5,683 nt of DNA from an uncultured Lachnospiraceae bacterium. GTDB lineage: Bacteria; Bacillota; Clostridia; Lachnospirales; Lachnospiraceae. The stretch is taken from contig CALAEX010000076.1 in assembly GCA_937891165.1 (NCBI GenBank), positions 1-5,683 on the forward strand, in the 5' to 3' direction. Positions 1 to 5,683 of the stretch are shown here, piece after piece. A program made the translations under genes and the position numbers. The notes beneath the pieces were generated by a model. That model made no database searches and was not told the DNA's origin. It saw only the letters and a program-made list of their open reading frames with translations. Positions within the stretch are counted from its first letter, which is position 1; each line of letters begins with the position of its first letter.

Positions 1-54
1 TTGTTTATGTGTGAAAGGTCCGTTTTAAAAATGACTTTTGACACCCACATCATA
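1..54 (+). repeat. Left copy of 54-bp perfect inverted repeat
   Basis: The first 54 bases match the reverse complement of the last 54 bases exactly, and the match ends at base 55. The repeat is about one third G+C. It contains a TTTTAAAA palindrome (23-30) and, reading inward, a TTGACA hexamer (38-43). It looks like the end of a mobile element. The GACC/GTCC-plus-TTTTAAAA style with a TG...CA-type edge recalls IS21-family ends, but I cannot confirm a family. It may continue beyond the window, because the edge coincides with the end of the given sequence. Confidence 0.95.
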
Positions 55-58
55 TAAT
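53..58 (+). promoter_or_regulatory. Candidate -10 box for the operon, straddling the repeat junction
   Basis: A perfect TATAAT lies at 53-58. Its first two bases belong to the inverted repeat and the rest to unique DNA. It sits about 36 bases before the chosen start of the first gene, a normal leader length. The only consensus -35 hexamer nearby, TTGACA at 38-43, is 9 bases away instead of about 17, so the pair is not a standard sigma-A promoter. At 17-base spacing the -35 would be AATGAC, which is poor. The operon may instead be read from a promoter outside the window. Confidence 0.3.
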
Positions 59-94
59 ACCTACATACATAGTGTTAAAGAATCGAGGAAAAAA

Positions 95-1624
95 ATGAAA
101 ATAATTGCACTATATCTTCCACAATTTCATAAAGTACCTGAAAATGATGCATGGTGGGGAAAAGACTTTACAGACTGGGTCTCAACAAAAAATGGCTTTC
201 CAATGTTCGAAGAACATTATCAGCCACATATACCAATGAATAATAATTATTATAATCTTTTAGAAAAAGAAGTTATGGAATGGCAAGCAAAGTTAATGCA
301 TGATTATCAAGTAGATGGTCTATGTTTTTATCATTATTGGTTTAAAGATGGTAAAAAAATGTTAGAAAAGCCAGCTGAAAATTTACTTTTATGGAAAGAT
401 ATCGATATGCCATATTGTTTTTGTTGGGCAAATATGTCATGGGCAAGGTCATGGGCAAAAATGAAGGATATGGATTTTTGGATTAATGAAGATGACATTC
501 AAATGGACGAAAACGGAAAAGCACTTTTAATTGAACAAACTTATGGTTCAAAAGAAGATTGGAAAAAGCACTTTGAATATTTGCTACCATTTTTTTTAGA
601 CCAAAGATATATAAAAATTGACAATCGACCTATTATATGGATATATCGAACAGATTTAATTGATTGTATAGAAGATATGGTTAACTATTGGAATGAATTA
701 GCTAAAAACCACGGACTAAATGGAATTTATGTAATGGGTTCTTATTATCATCCAGAAAAAACGAATGCCTTAGATGCAGCAGTAATATATGAACCAGGAG
801 AAATACTCCCTAAAGTACCTTATACAGAAAAAAATAATTTATGTATATATAATTATGATGAATATTGGAATACTTCTATTAGACATGATTACAGTGATAT
901 CAAAACATATTATACAGGTTTGGTGAATTATGACGATACTCCAAGACAAGGAAATAATGGACATATAATAAGTGGTACGCCATTACAATTTGAACAATGG
1001 TTAAAAATCCTATTAAAGAAAAGTGAAGAAAAAGGAAATGAGCTAGTCTTTCTAAATGCCTGGAATGAATGGGGCGAAGGTAACCATTTAGAACCAGACG
1101 AAAAATATAGTTATCAATACCTAGAAGCTATCCTGAAAGCAAAACAAACATATAAAGATATCGATTTTACAAAAATAAAAATTTCTCCATATAGTAATGA
1201 ACAACTATTGGAATTAAATCATTATAAAAAGTCATGTGATAAAACTATTACCAATTTAGAAGTTTTAGAAAAATGGATGCTTCTAAAACAAAAAGGAATC
1301 TCACTAAGTTCCCATCCTAATCTGAAACAAGTAAAACATATCGCTATATATGGTTATGGACTTCTAGGAAAACTTTTATTAAATGAATTTAATAAATCTT
1401 CCATTCAAGTGGATTTCTTCATAGATAAAAACGCAACAGAATATGATGATAAAATATGTGTACAAGCTTTAAGTGAAAATTTACTACCAGTTGATTTAAT
1501 TATTGTCTCATTACCTAATTATTATTATGAAATATTAAATGACTTTCATAAATATAAGATACAAAATTATATTCTTATAGATGAAATAATAAAAGAATTA
1601 GAAAGGATGTATTATGACGAATAG
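95..1624 (+). CDS. WbsX/GH99-like glycan enzyme with C-terminal Rossmann-like module
   Basis: This 509-residue protein probably acts in surface polysaccharide synthesis or processing in the cytoplasm. Residues 1 to about 355 match the WbsX family, often annotated as glycosyltransferase but with a fold like GH99 endo-mannosidases. The protein opens with IALYLPQFH and carries NAWNEWGEG at 321-329. E325 and E328 have the spacing of the GH99 acid pair. Residues about 413-505 form a second domain with a GxGxxG loop (G420, G422, G425), a strand ending in FFID (441-444) and a hydrophobic strand at 467-472. ATG 95 was chosen because GAGG at 85-88 lies 6 bases upstream and the family N-terminus starts there. 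The frame stays open upstream to a TTG at 38, but those codons fall in the repeat. No signal peptide is visible. The last 11 bases overlap the next gene. Whether it hydrolyses or transfers sugar cannot be told. Confidence 0.88.
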   Translation: MKIIALYLPQFHKVPENDAWWGKDFTDWVSTKNGFPMFEEHYQPHIPMNNNYYNLLEKEVMEWQAKLMHDYQVDGLCFYHYWFKDGKKMLEKPAENLLLWKDIDMPYCFCWANMSWARSWAKMKDMDFWINEDDIQMDENGKALLIEQTYGSKEDWKKHFEYLLPFFLDQRYIKIDNRPIIWIYRTDLIDCIEDMVNYWNELAKNHGLNGIYVMGSYYHPEKTNALDAAVIYEPGEILPKVPYTEKNNLCIYNYDEYWNTSIRHDYSDIKTYYTGLVNYDDTPRQGNNGHIISGTPLQFEQWLKILLKKSEEKGNELVFLNAWNEWGEGNHLEPDEKYSYQYLEAILKAKQTYKDIDFTKIKISPYSNEQLLELNHYKKSCDKTITNLEVLEKWMLLKQKGISLSSHPNLKQVKHIAIYGYGLLGKLLLNEFNKSSIQVDFFIDKNATEYDDKICVQALSENLLPVDLIIVSLPNYYYEILNDFHKYKIQNYILIDEIIKELERMYYDE

Positions 1625-2894
1625 TTTTATTCAAAACTTAAAAAATAAATTACTTGGTAAAAAAATATTTATTTATGGTGCTGGAAATTATGGACGTACA
1701 TTATATAACTTTTTACAAGAGCAAAAAATATGTTCGATAGAAGGTTTTATAATTAGCAAACTAACTACAGAACGTTTCGTCTTAACACAACCAATAATTA
1801 ATTTAAAAGAATATACATCATTAAATCAGGATATTCTTAATAATTCTTTAATAATAATTGCTGTATCTAATAAATATTCTACTGAGATTATAAATAAGCT
1901 AGAAGAAAAAAGTATTTATAACTTTTTAATACTAGACTCAGATGTATGGGACTACATTCAAAAAAACACTTTATTTACTAAAGTTAAACCAAATAAGAAT
2001 ATTGCCATCCTTTTATATCACAGAGTTATTGATTCTAACTATAATTTTTGGAAATTAAATGTTTCTCCATCAACATTTGAGAAACATATGAAATATCTCA
2101 AAGAAACTTATCATATACTAAAATTAGAAGATGATTGGACAACAATTGTAAAGCCTGATGAAAAATATGTTATTATCACATTTGACGATGGATATGTTGA
2201 TAATTATAAATTTGCACTACCAATTTTAGAAAAATATAAAATCCCAGCAACTATATTTGTAAGTACTGATTATATTGATACAAACTATATGTATTGGTGG
2301 GATGAATTAGAAAAAATATTTATCATTGATAAGTATAGAGGAAGTTTTGAATTTGAAGGGAAAAAATATAATTTAAATGATCAAAATGATGCATCTACTA
2401 CCTGTATAGATATCAGAAACTACTTAAAAAATTTAAGTCCAATAGAACGAGAATCTAAATTTGAAAAATTGCGACATTTATTGAACGTTACACCCATTTA
2501 TACAGAAGAATTAAGAAGTCTCTCAAGTAGTGAATTAAAAATCTTGTCACAATCTGAATTTTGTTCTATTGGTGTACATACAAAATCACATATATCTATG
2601 GGAAAAAATGCCCCTACAGAACTAATGCAACACGAAATTGTGGAATCTAAAAAAATTCTAGAATCATATATACAAAAAGAAATTACAACTTTTGCTTATC
2701 CTTATGGTGGAATTGAAGATAGATGTCCATTAGCAGAAAAAATAATAATTGAAAATGGATTTAAAAAAATAGTTACTGTTGAAAATAAAAATATTGATAA
2801 AGATAGTAGTTTATACAATCTTCCAAGACATATGATATTTAATGATGATAATATAGAATGCAAAATCAATAAAATATGGGGGATATATGGATAA
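1614..2894 (+). CDS. Polysaccharide deacetylase (NodB domain) with N-terminal Rossmann-like module
   Basis: This 426-residue protein has two parts. Residues about 14-112 form a Rossmann-like module with GAGNYG (22-27) and a hydrophobic strand at 78-84. Residues about 129-412 form a carbohydrate esterase family 4 deacetylase. TFDDGY (189-194) supplies the catalytic base D191 and metal ligand D192. HTKSH (322-326) supplies the two metal histidines. FAYPYGG (360-366) matches the next conserved strand. The segment between the first two motifs is long (about 195-318) and holds WWDELE (228-233), typical of one subgroup of these enzymes. It should remove acetyl (N- or O-) groups from a sugar. No signal peptide or membrane segment is seen, so the substrate is probably an intracellular glycan intermediate. 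ATG 1614 has AAAGGA at 1602-1607, 6 bases upstream. It overlaps the previous gene by 11 bases and the next by one. Confidence 0.92.
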   Translation: MTNSFIQNLKNKLLGKKIFIYGAGNYGRTLYNFLQEQKICSIEGFIISKLTTERFVLTQPIINLKEYTSLNQDILNNSLIIIAVSNKYSTEIINKLEEKSIYNFLILDSDVWDYIQKNTLFTKVKPNKNIAILLYHRVIDSNYNFWKLNVSPSTFEKHMKYLKETYHILKLEDDWTTIVKPDEKYVIITFDDGYVDNYKFALPILEKYKIPATIFVSTDYIDTNYMYWWDELEKIFIIDKYRGSFEFEGKKYNLNDQNDASTTCIDIRNYLKNLSPIERESKFEKLRHLLNVTPIYTEELRSLSSSELKILSQSEFCSIGVHTKSHISMGKNAPTELMQHEIVESKKILESYIQKEITTFAYPYGGIEDRCPLAEKIIIENGFKKIVTVENKNIDKDSSLYNLPRHMIFNDDNIECKINKIWGIYG

Positions 2895-3985
2895 TGAAAG
2901 AAAACATTATTTTATTTGGAGCAGGAAAATTATATAAAGAACGAATAACATTATTAAAAGAAAAATATAATATATTAGCAATTATAGATAATAACGCCGA
3001 ACACATAACAATAGATACGAACAATATACCTATATATAAACCTAATAAAATAGTAGACTTGACATGTGTACCAATTATTATTATGTCTGATTTTATAATT
3101 GAGATCATATTACAATTATCACAAATTATTGGTGAACAGGCCTGTAATGAACGAGTAAAAATAGGAAGACTATGCGTTCCTGTTAGTTTGGAAGAAAAGA
3201 CCATCTCAAAGGAAAATAGTTCCATTAAAATAGAAAATGGAGAAATTTTTTTCATTTCTGAAAAAAATACTATTATATTAGAAAAATCAGAAGAATATAT
3301 CAAAAAATTATATAGAATTATTACATATCAAAATAGCAAATTATTACAAGAAATAATAAATATGCCTATTAATCCTATAGATGATGCATTTGGGACAAAA
3401 AGAGGTACAGCAATTGATAGATATTATATAGAAAAGTTTTTAGAAAAAAATCAAGCTTTTATTTATGGAAAATGTTTAGAAATCGCAGAAGATACTTATA
3501 CTAAGAAATATGGTCAAAGTAAGGTTACTTCTTCTGTAATGCTTCATGTTCAAGGCTTAGGAGATAATGTCATAAAAGGAAATCTTGAAACGGGAGAAAA
3601 TATAGAGGAGAATGATTTTGATTCTATGATAATTACACAAACATTAATGTTTATATATGACTTAAAATCAACCGTTAAAAATATTTACAAAGGTTTAAAA
3701 AATGGTGGAACAGCATTAATTACTGTTTCAGGTATAGCTAAAATCGCAAGGTATGATGATGACAATTGGGGAGAATTTCATTCTTTTTATATGAACGGAT
3801 TAAAAAAATTATTTGTACCTATTTTTGGGGAAGACAATGTACAAATTATTCATTATGGTAATGTAAAATCTGCAATTGCTTTCTTATATGGTGCTACCGT
3901 AGAAGAACTTTCTGTTACCGATTTTGAATATGTAGATAAAGATTATCCTGTTATATATGGAATAAAAGCTACCAAAAAGAGGTGA
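2894..3985 (+). CDS. SAM-dependent methyltransferase-like protein with N-terminal Rossmann-like module
   Basis: This 363-residue protein begins with a Rossmann-like module (about 4-95) with FGAGKLY (8-14, a tyrosine where the third glycine would be) and AIIDNN (29-34). Residues about 160-360 resemble class I methyltransferases found beside glycosyltransferases in polysaccharide loci. Visible features are GTKRGTAIDRYYIEKFL (167-183), the motif I position CLEIAED (194-200), DFDSMIITQTLMFIYD (241-256) as the post-motif II strand, LKNGGTALIT (268-277), and DNWGEFHSFY (290-299). The glycine-rich SAM loop usually expected after LEI is missing. It may methylate a sugar, though the acceptor is unknown. 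ATG 2894 was chosen because its A is also the last base of the previous stop (TAATG), giving coupled translation, and because the family N-terminus starts there. An in-frame ATG at 2876 lacks a ribosome binding site. GGGGG at 2878-2882 is the only weak Shine-Dalgarno candidate. Confidence 0.82.
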   Translation: MKENIILFGAGKLYKERITLLKEKYNILAIIDNNAEHITIDTNNIPIYKPNKIVDLTCVPIIIMSDFIIEIILQLSQIIGEQACNERVKIGRLCVPVSLEEKTISKENSSIKIENGEIFFISEKNTIILEKSEEYIKKLYRIITYQNSKLLQEIINMPINPIDDAFGTKRGTAIDRYYIEKFLEKNQAFIYGKCLEIAEDTYTKKYGQSKVTSSVMLHVQGLGDNVIKGNLETGENIEENDFDSMIITQTLMFIYDLKSTVKNIYKGLKNGGTALITVSGIAKIARYDDDNWGEFHSFYMNGLKKLFVPIFGEDNVQIIHYGNVKSAIAFLYGATVEELSVTDFEYVDKDYPVIYGIKATKKR

Positions 3986-3991
3986 TAATTT

Positions 3992-5347
3992 ATGCATAAA
4001 AAGCTAAATATAATTATATTTGGCACAGGAGGATATTATCAGAAATATAAAAATAGATTTACTAATTGTAATATTTTGGCACTATTAGATAATGCTAAAG
4101 AAAAGCAAGGACAATTAATTGATGGAAAAGAAGTGATTGCAATTACTGATATCTATCAATACGAATATGATTATATTGTTATTTTAATACATACATATGA
4201 AGATATAGTATTACAATTAAAAAATGTAGGAATTACAGAAGACAAAATAATAACACCCAATTCAGAAGGGAAATTTAATTCCTTTAGACAAGTAAAAAGA
4301 ACTGTATCAGAAAATACTGCTGATATTTTATTAGTATCACATGAAATGAATATGAGAGGAGCACCTTTAATTCTTTTTGAAATGGCAAAAATTTTAAAAA
4401 GTAATGGAAAAACCGTAGAAGTTGCAACGACTACACATGGTGCTTTGTACCAATATTATGAAGAAGAAAACATTCCTATCCTTGAATTTGATGATTTCTT
4501 TTTAACTAAAGAAGACATAATAAAATACTTTGGAGTATATAAGTTAATTATTGTAAATACTTTAGCATTATCTGATTTAATTTCAAAGTTAGATATCCTA
4601 AATAAAAATATTATTTGGTGGCTTCATGAAGAATGGAGTGCTTATCCTATATTAAAACCAAATACGAGTATTAATTTTAAAAATAAAAAACTACATATTT
4701 ATGGTGTTGGAAATAGAGCAATCCAATCATTTAAAGATTATTATGGATATAATAAAGAGATTCAAAATTTACAATGGGGAATTCCGTATGTTCCAGCACT
4801 AAATAACAATCATAATGAAAAAACAGTATTTGCAGTAATAGGTCCAGTCTGTAAAATTAAAGGACAAGATATACTATTAAAAGTGGTAAAAGAAAATTTT
4901 AAAGGAATTTTGTCAAATATAGAACTATGGATTATTGGACACATAACAGAATATGATAAGAAAACTTTTGAAGAATTTGATTGTATTAAAGTATTTGGAG
5001 AAATAAATCATGTTGACATGATGAAATTATATCAACATATAGATGTAGTTTTAAGTACATCTAGAAATGATACTATGCCAATTGTTTTAGTTGAGGGAAT
5101 GATGAATAAAAAAATATGTATGACTTCCAATGGAACAGGTGTATCAGATTATATCATTAATCATCAAAATGGAATTGTATTTGAATCTGAAAACGCTTTG
5201 AATCTTAGCGAAGAAATATATTGGCTATTAACTCATAAATCGCAATGGAAAGATATACAAACTCAAGCTCATAAATTATATCTAAATAAGTATTCTCTAA
5301 CTCAGTTCGAAAATTGTATTATGGAATTAATAAGTGACTATATGTAA
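3992..5347 (+). CDS. Family 4 (GT-B) glycosyltransferase with N-terminal Rossmann-like module
   Basis: This 451-residue protein should transfer a sugar from an activated donor to a growing glycan at the cytoplasmic face. Residues about 5-92 are a Rossmann-like module with FGTGGYY (10-16) and ALLDN (30-34). The GT-B N-terminal half starts near 111 with DILLVSHEMNMRGAP (111-125), where GT4 enzymes usually show GGAP. The C-terminal half includes GPVCKIKGQDILL (284-296), ELWIIG (311-316) and the donor-site stretch STSRNDTMPIVLVEGM (355-370). The usual E-x7-E is D360-x7-E368 here. GTGVSDYI (381-388) and NGIVFE (393-398) complete the GT4 pattern. AGAGGTGA at 3978-3985, which includes the previous gene's stop, lies 6 bases before the ATG and is an excellent ribosome binding site. 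No membrane segment is seen. It is the last gene before the terminator. Sugar specificity cannot be read from sequence. Confidence 0.92.
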   Translation: MHKKLNIIIFGTGGYYQKYKNRFTNCNILALLDNAKEKQGQLIDGKEVIAITDIYQYEYDYIVILIHTYEDIVLQLKNVGITEDKIITPNSEGKFNSFRQVKRTVSENTADILLVSHEMNMRGAPLILFEMAKILKSNGKTVEVATTTHGALYQYYEEENIPILEFDDFFLTKEDIIKYFGVYKLIIVNTLALSDLISKLDILNKNIIWWLHEEWSAYPILKPNTSINFKNKKLHIYGVGNRAIQSFKDYYGYNKEIQNLQWGIPYVPALNNNHNEKTVFAVIGPVCKIKGQDILLKVVKENFKGILSNIELWIIGHITEYDKKTFEEFDCIKVFGEINHVDMMKLYQHIDVVLSTSRNDTMPIVLVEGMMNKKICMTSNGTGVSDYIINHQNGIVFESENALNLSEEIYWLLTHKSQWKDIQTQAHKLYLNKYSLTQFENCIMELISDYM

Positions 5348-5359
5348 GGTTCTAAAAAT

Positions 5360-5404
5360 TAATTACTCAACTTTCTTTCAAATAAGAGAAAGTTGAGTTA
5401 ATTA
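5360..5404 (+). terminator. Hairpin terminator after the operon, possibly bidirectional
   Basis: A perfect 12-bp stem pairs ACTCAACTTTCT (5365-5376) with AGAAAGTTGAGT (5387-5398) around a 10-base loop. Five more pairs (5360-5364 with 5400-5404) form below a single bulged T at 5399. It begins 12 bases after the last stop codon. The plus-strand T-run is modest (TTTT at 5406-5409). On the minus strand the hairpin is followed by TTTTT (complement of 5355-5359). It could therefore stop both the operon and transcripts entering from the right. Confidence 0.8.
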
Positions 5405-5427
5405 CTTTTAGTAAAAAAGTGTTGGGC

Positions 5428-5463
5428 TCAAGCTTTTTGTAATATTTTTGAATCATTACACAT
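5428..5463 (-). other. 11-codon minus-strand ORF behind a strong start site (leader peptide or gene stub)
   Basis: On the minus strand an ATG at 5463-5461 opens a frame reading MCNDSKILQKA and stops at TGA (5430-5428). AAAGGAG (5478-5472) lies 8 bases upstream, as good a ribosome binding site as any in the window. Candidate promoters and a structured leader lie further upstream. The product is too short to assign. It could be a translated leader peptide whose downstream gene is gone, or the first codons of a deleted gene such as a transposase. It points toward the operon and meets its terminator. Confidence 0.4.
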
Positions 5464-5482
5464 GATAAGTACTCCTTTTCTT

Positions 5483-5523
5483 TCTTAACATCATTATGTC
5501 TTATAGGTCACTCCTGTTAAGAC
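5483..5523 (-). promoter_or_regulatory. Leader RNA with two mutually exclusive hairpins
   Basis: In the minus-strand leader, the segment 5523-5515 can pair in two ways. It can form a 6-bp stem with 5503-5498 (GTCTTA/TAAGAC) or an 8-bp stem with 5490-5483 (TCTTAACA/TGTTAAGA in plus-strand letters). Both use bases 5518-5522, so only one can form at a time. The second arm ends four bases before the Shine-Dalgarno site. This resembles an attenuator layout, but the stems are short and AT-rich and could occur by chance. Confidence 0.3.
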
Positions 5524-5526
5524 TTT

Positions 5527-5535
5527 ATTATACCA
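5527..5535 (-). promoter_or_regulatory. Candidate extended -10 promoter (minus strand)
   Basis: Reading the minus strand, TGGTATAAT (5535-5527) combines a perfect TATAAT with the upstream TGn of an extended -10 element. The -35 region at 17-base spacing (TACCGT) is poor, as is usual for extended -10 promoters. Transcription would start near 5520 and give a leader of about 57 bases before the short ORF. Confidence 0.45.
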
Positions 5536-5597
5536 TAACATTATCGGATACGGTAGAAAGTCCACTTTTCCTATTGTCAAACCCTTTTTGTTTTGTT

Positions 5598-5626
5598 ATT
5601 ATAATAGCAACAACAGAATAATTCAA
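5598..5626 (-). promoter_or_regulatory. Candidate sigma-A promoter (minus strand)
   Basis: On the minus strand TTGAAT (5626-5621) and TATAAT (5603-5598) are separated by exactly 17 bases (5620-5604). The -35 matches four of six consensus bases and the -10 is perfect. It starts just inside the right inverted repeat and reads inward toward the short ORF. Confidence 0.5.
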
Positions 5627-5629
5627 TAT

Positions 5630-5683
5630 TATGATGTGGGTGTCAAAAGTCATTTTTAAAACGGACCTTTCACACATAAACAA
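5630..5683 (-). repeat. Right copy of 54-bp perfect inverted repeat
   Basis: Its reverse complement equals bases 1-54 without a mismatch. The inward TTGACA of the repeat falls at 5646-5641 on the minus strand. Inside the repeat boundary the two sides diverge completely, so the shared unit is either an element end facing inward from both sides or the two tips of one element. Confidence 0.95.

Larger units (their letters stand above)
5405..5629. other. Intergenic stretch between terminator and right repeat
   Basis: The non-coding tail beyond the operon is about 336 bases in total (5348-5683). This part holds only the minus-strand promoter, leader and short ORF described separately. I see no plus-strand gene, tRNA or CRISPR-like repeat in it. 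Confidence 0.6.

Noticed and set aside
38..58. TTGACA (38-43) and TATAAT (53-58) as an ordinary promoter pair
   Set aside because: The spacer is 9 bases, far from the 16-18 needed.
38..94. N-terminal extension of the first gene starting at TTG 38
   Set aside because: These 19 codons fall partly in the inverted repeat, lack a ribosome binding site and resemble no family N-terminus. ATG 95 has GAGG at good spacing.
2876..2893. Alternative start ATG 2876 for the third gene
   Set aside because: No Shine-Dalgarno sequence precedes it, while ATG 2894 forms the typical TAATG coupling with the previous stop and begins exactly at the domain.
2866..3303. 145-residue minus-strand open frame
   Set aside because: It lies opposite the well-supported third gene, has no recognisable domain or good ribosome binding site, and looks like a shadow of the coding strand.
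5540..5579. Minus-strand TTGACA (5579-5574) as the -35 for GATAAT (5545-5540) or TATAAT (5532-5527)
   Set aside because: The spacers are 28 and 41 bases, too long for either pairing.
5574..5605. Plus-strand promoter TTGTCA (5574-5579) and TATAAT (5600-5605) pointing out of the window
   Set aside because: The spacer is 20 bases and there is no extended -10. The TATAAT is better explained by the symmetric ATTATAAT that serves the minus-strand promoter.

Overview
The window is AT-rich (roughly 70% or more A+T by eye). It has strong Shine-Dalgarno sites (for example AGAGGTGA before the fourth gene) and tightly packed genes. This suggests a low-GC Bacillota (Firmicutes) genome, possibly a clostridial or other gut lineage. 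That placement is inferred from composition and gene style, because no marker gene is present.

Layout: a 54-bp sequence at the left edge (1-54) is repeated perfectly in inverted orientation at the right edge (5630-5683). Between the repeats lies one plus-strand operon of four genes. They encode a WbsX/GH99-like protein (95-1624), a NodB-type polysaccharide deacetylase (1614-2894), a SAM-dependent methyltransferase-like protein (2894-3985) and a GT4 glycosyltransferase (3992-5347). The first two junctions overlap (11 bp and 1 bp) and the third has a 6-bp gap, so the genes are almost certainly co-transcribed and translationally coupled. A strong hairpin (5360-5404) closes the operon.

The last stretch (5405-5629) has no plus-strand gene. 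On the minus strand it holds what looks like the complete front end of a gene: two candidate promoters, a leader with two mutually exclusive hairpins, a very good ribosome binding site and an ATG. The reading frame stops after 11 codons. It is either a leader peptide or the stub of a deleted gene, perhaps a transposase.

Function: the four enzymes fit assembly or decoration of a surface polysaccharide or glycan: sugar transfer, deacetylation, methylation and a GH99-like/WbsX step. None has an obvious signal peptide or membrane segment, so all appear cytoplasmic. The unifying oddity is that each of the four otherwise unrelated enzymes carries an extra Rossmann-like module of about 90-110 residues with a GxGxx(G/Y) loop, at the C-terminus in the first and the N-terminus in the other three. 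The inverted repeats suggest that the cassette is bounded by mobile-element ends, is itself a mobile or invertible cassette, or is a contig broken at a repeat. The sequence alone cannot decide between these.
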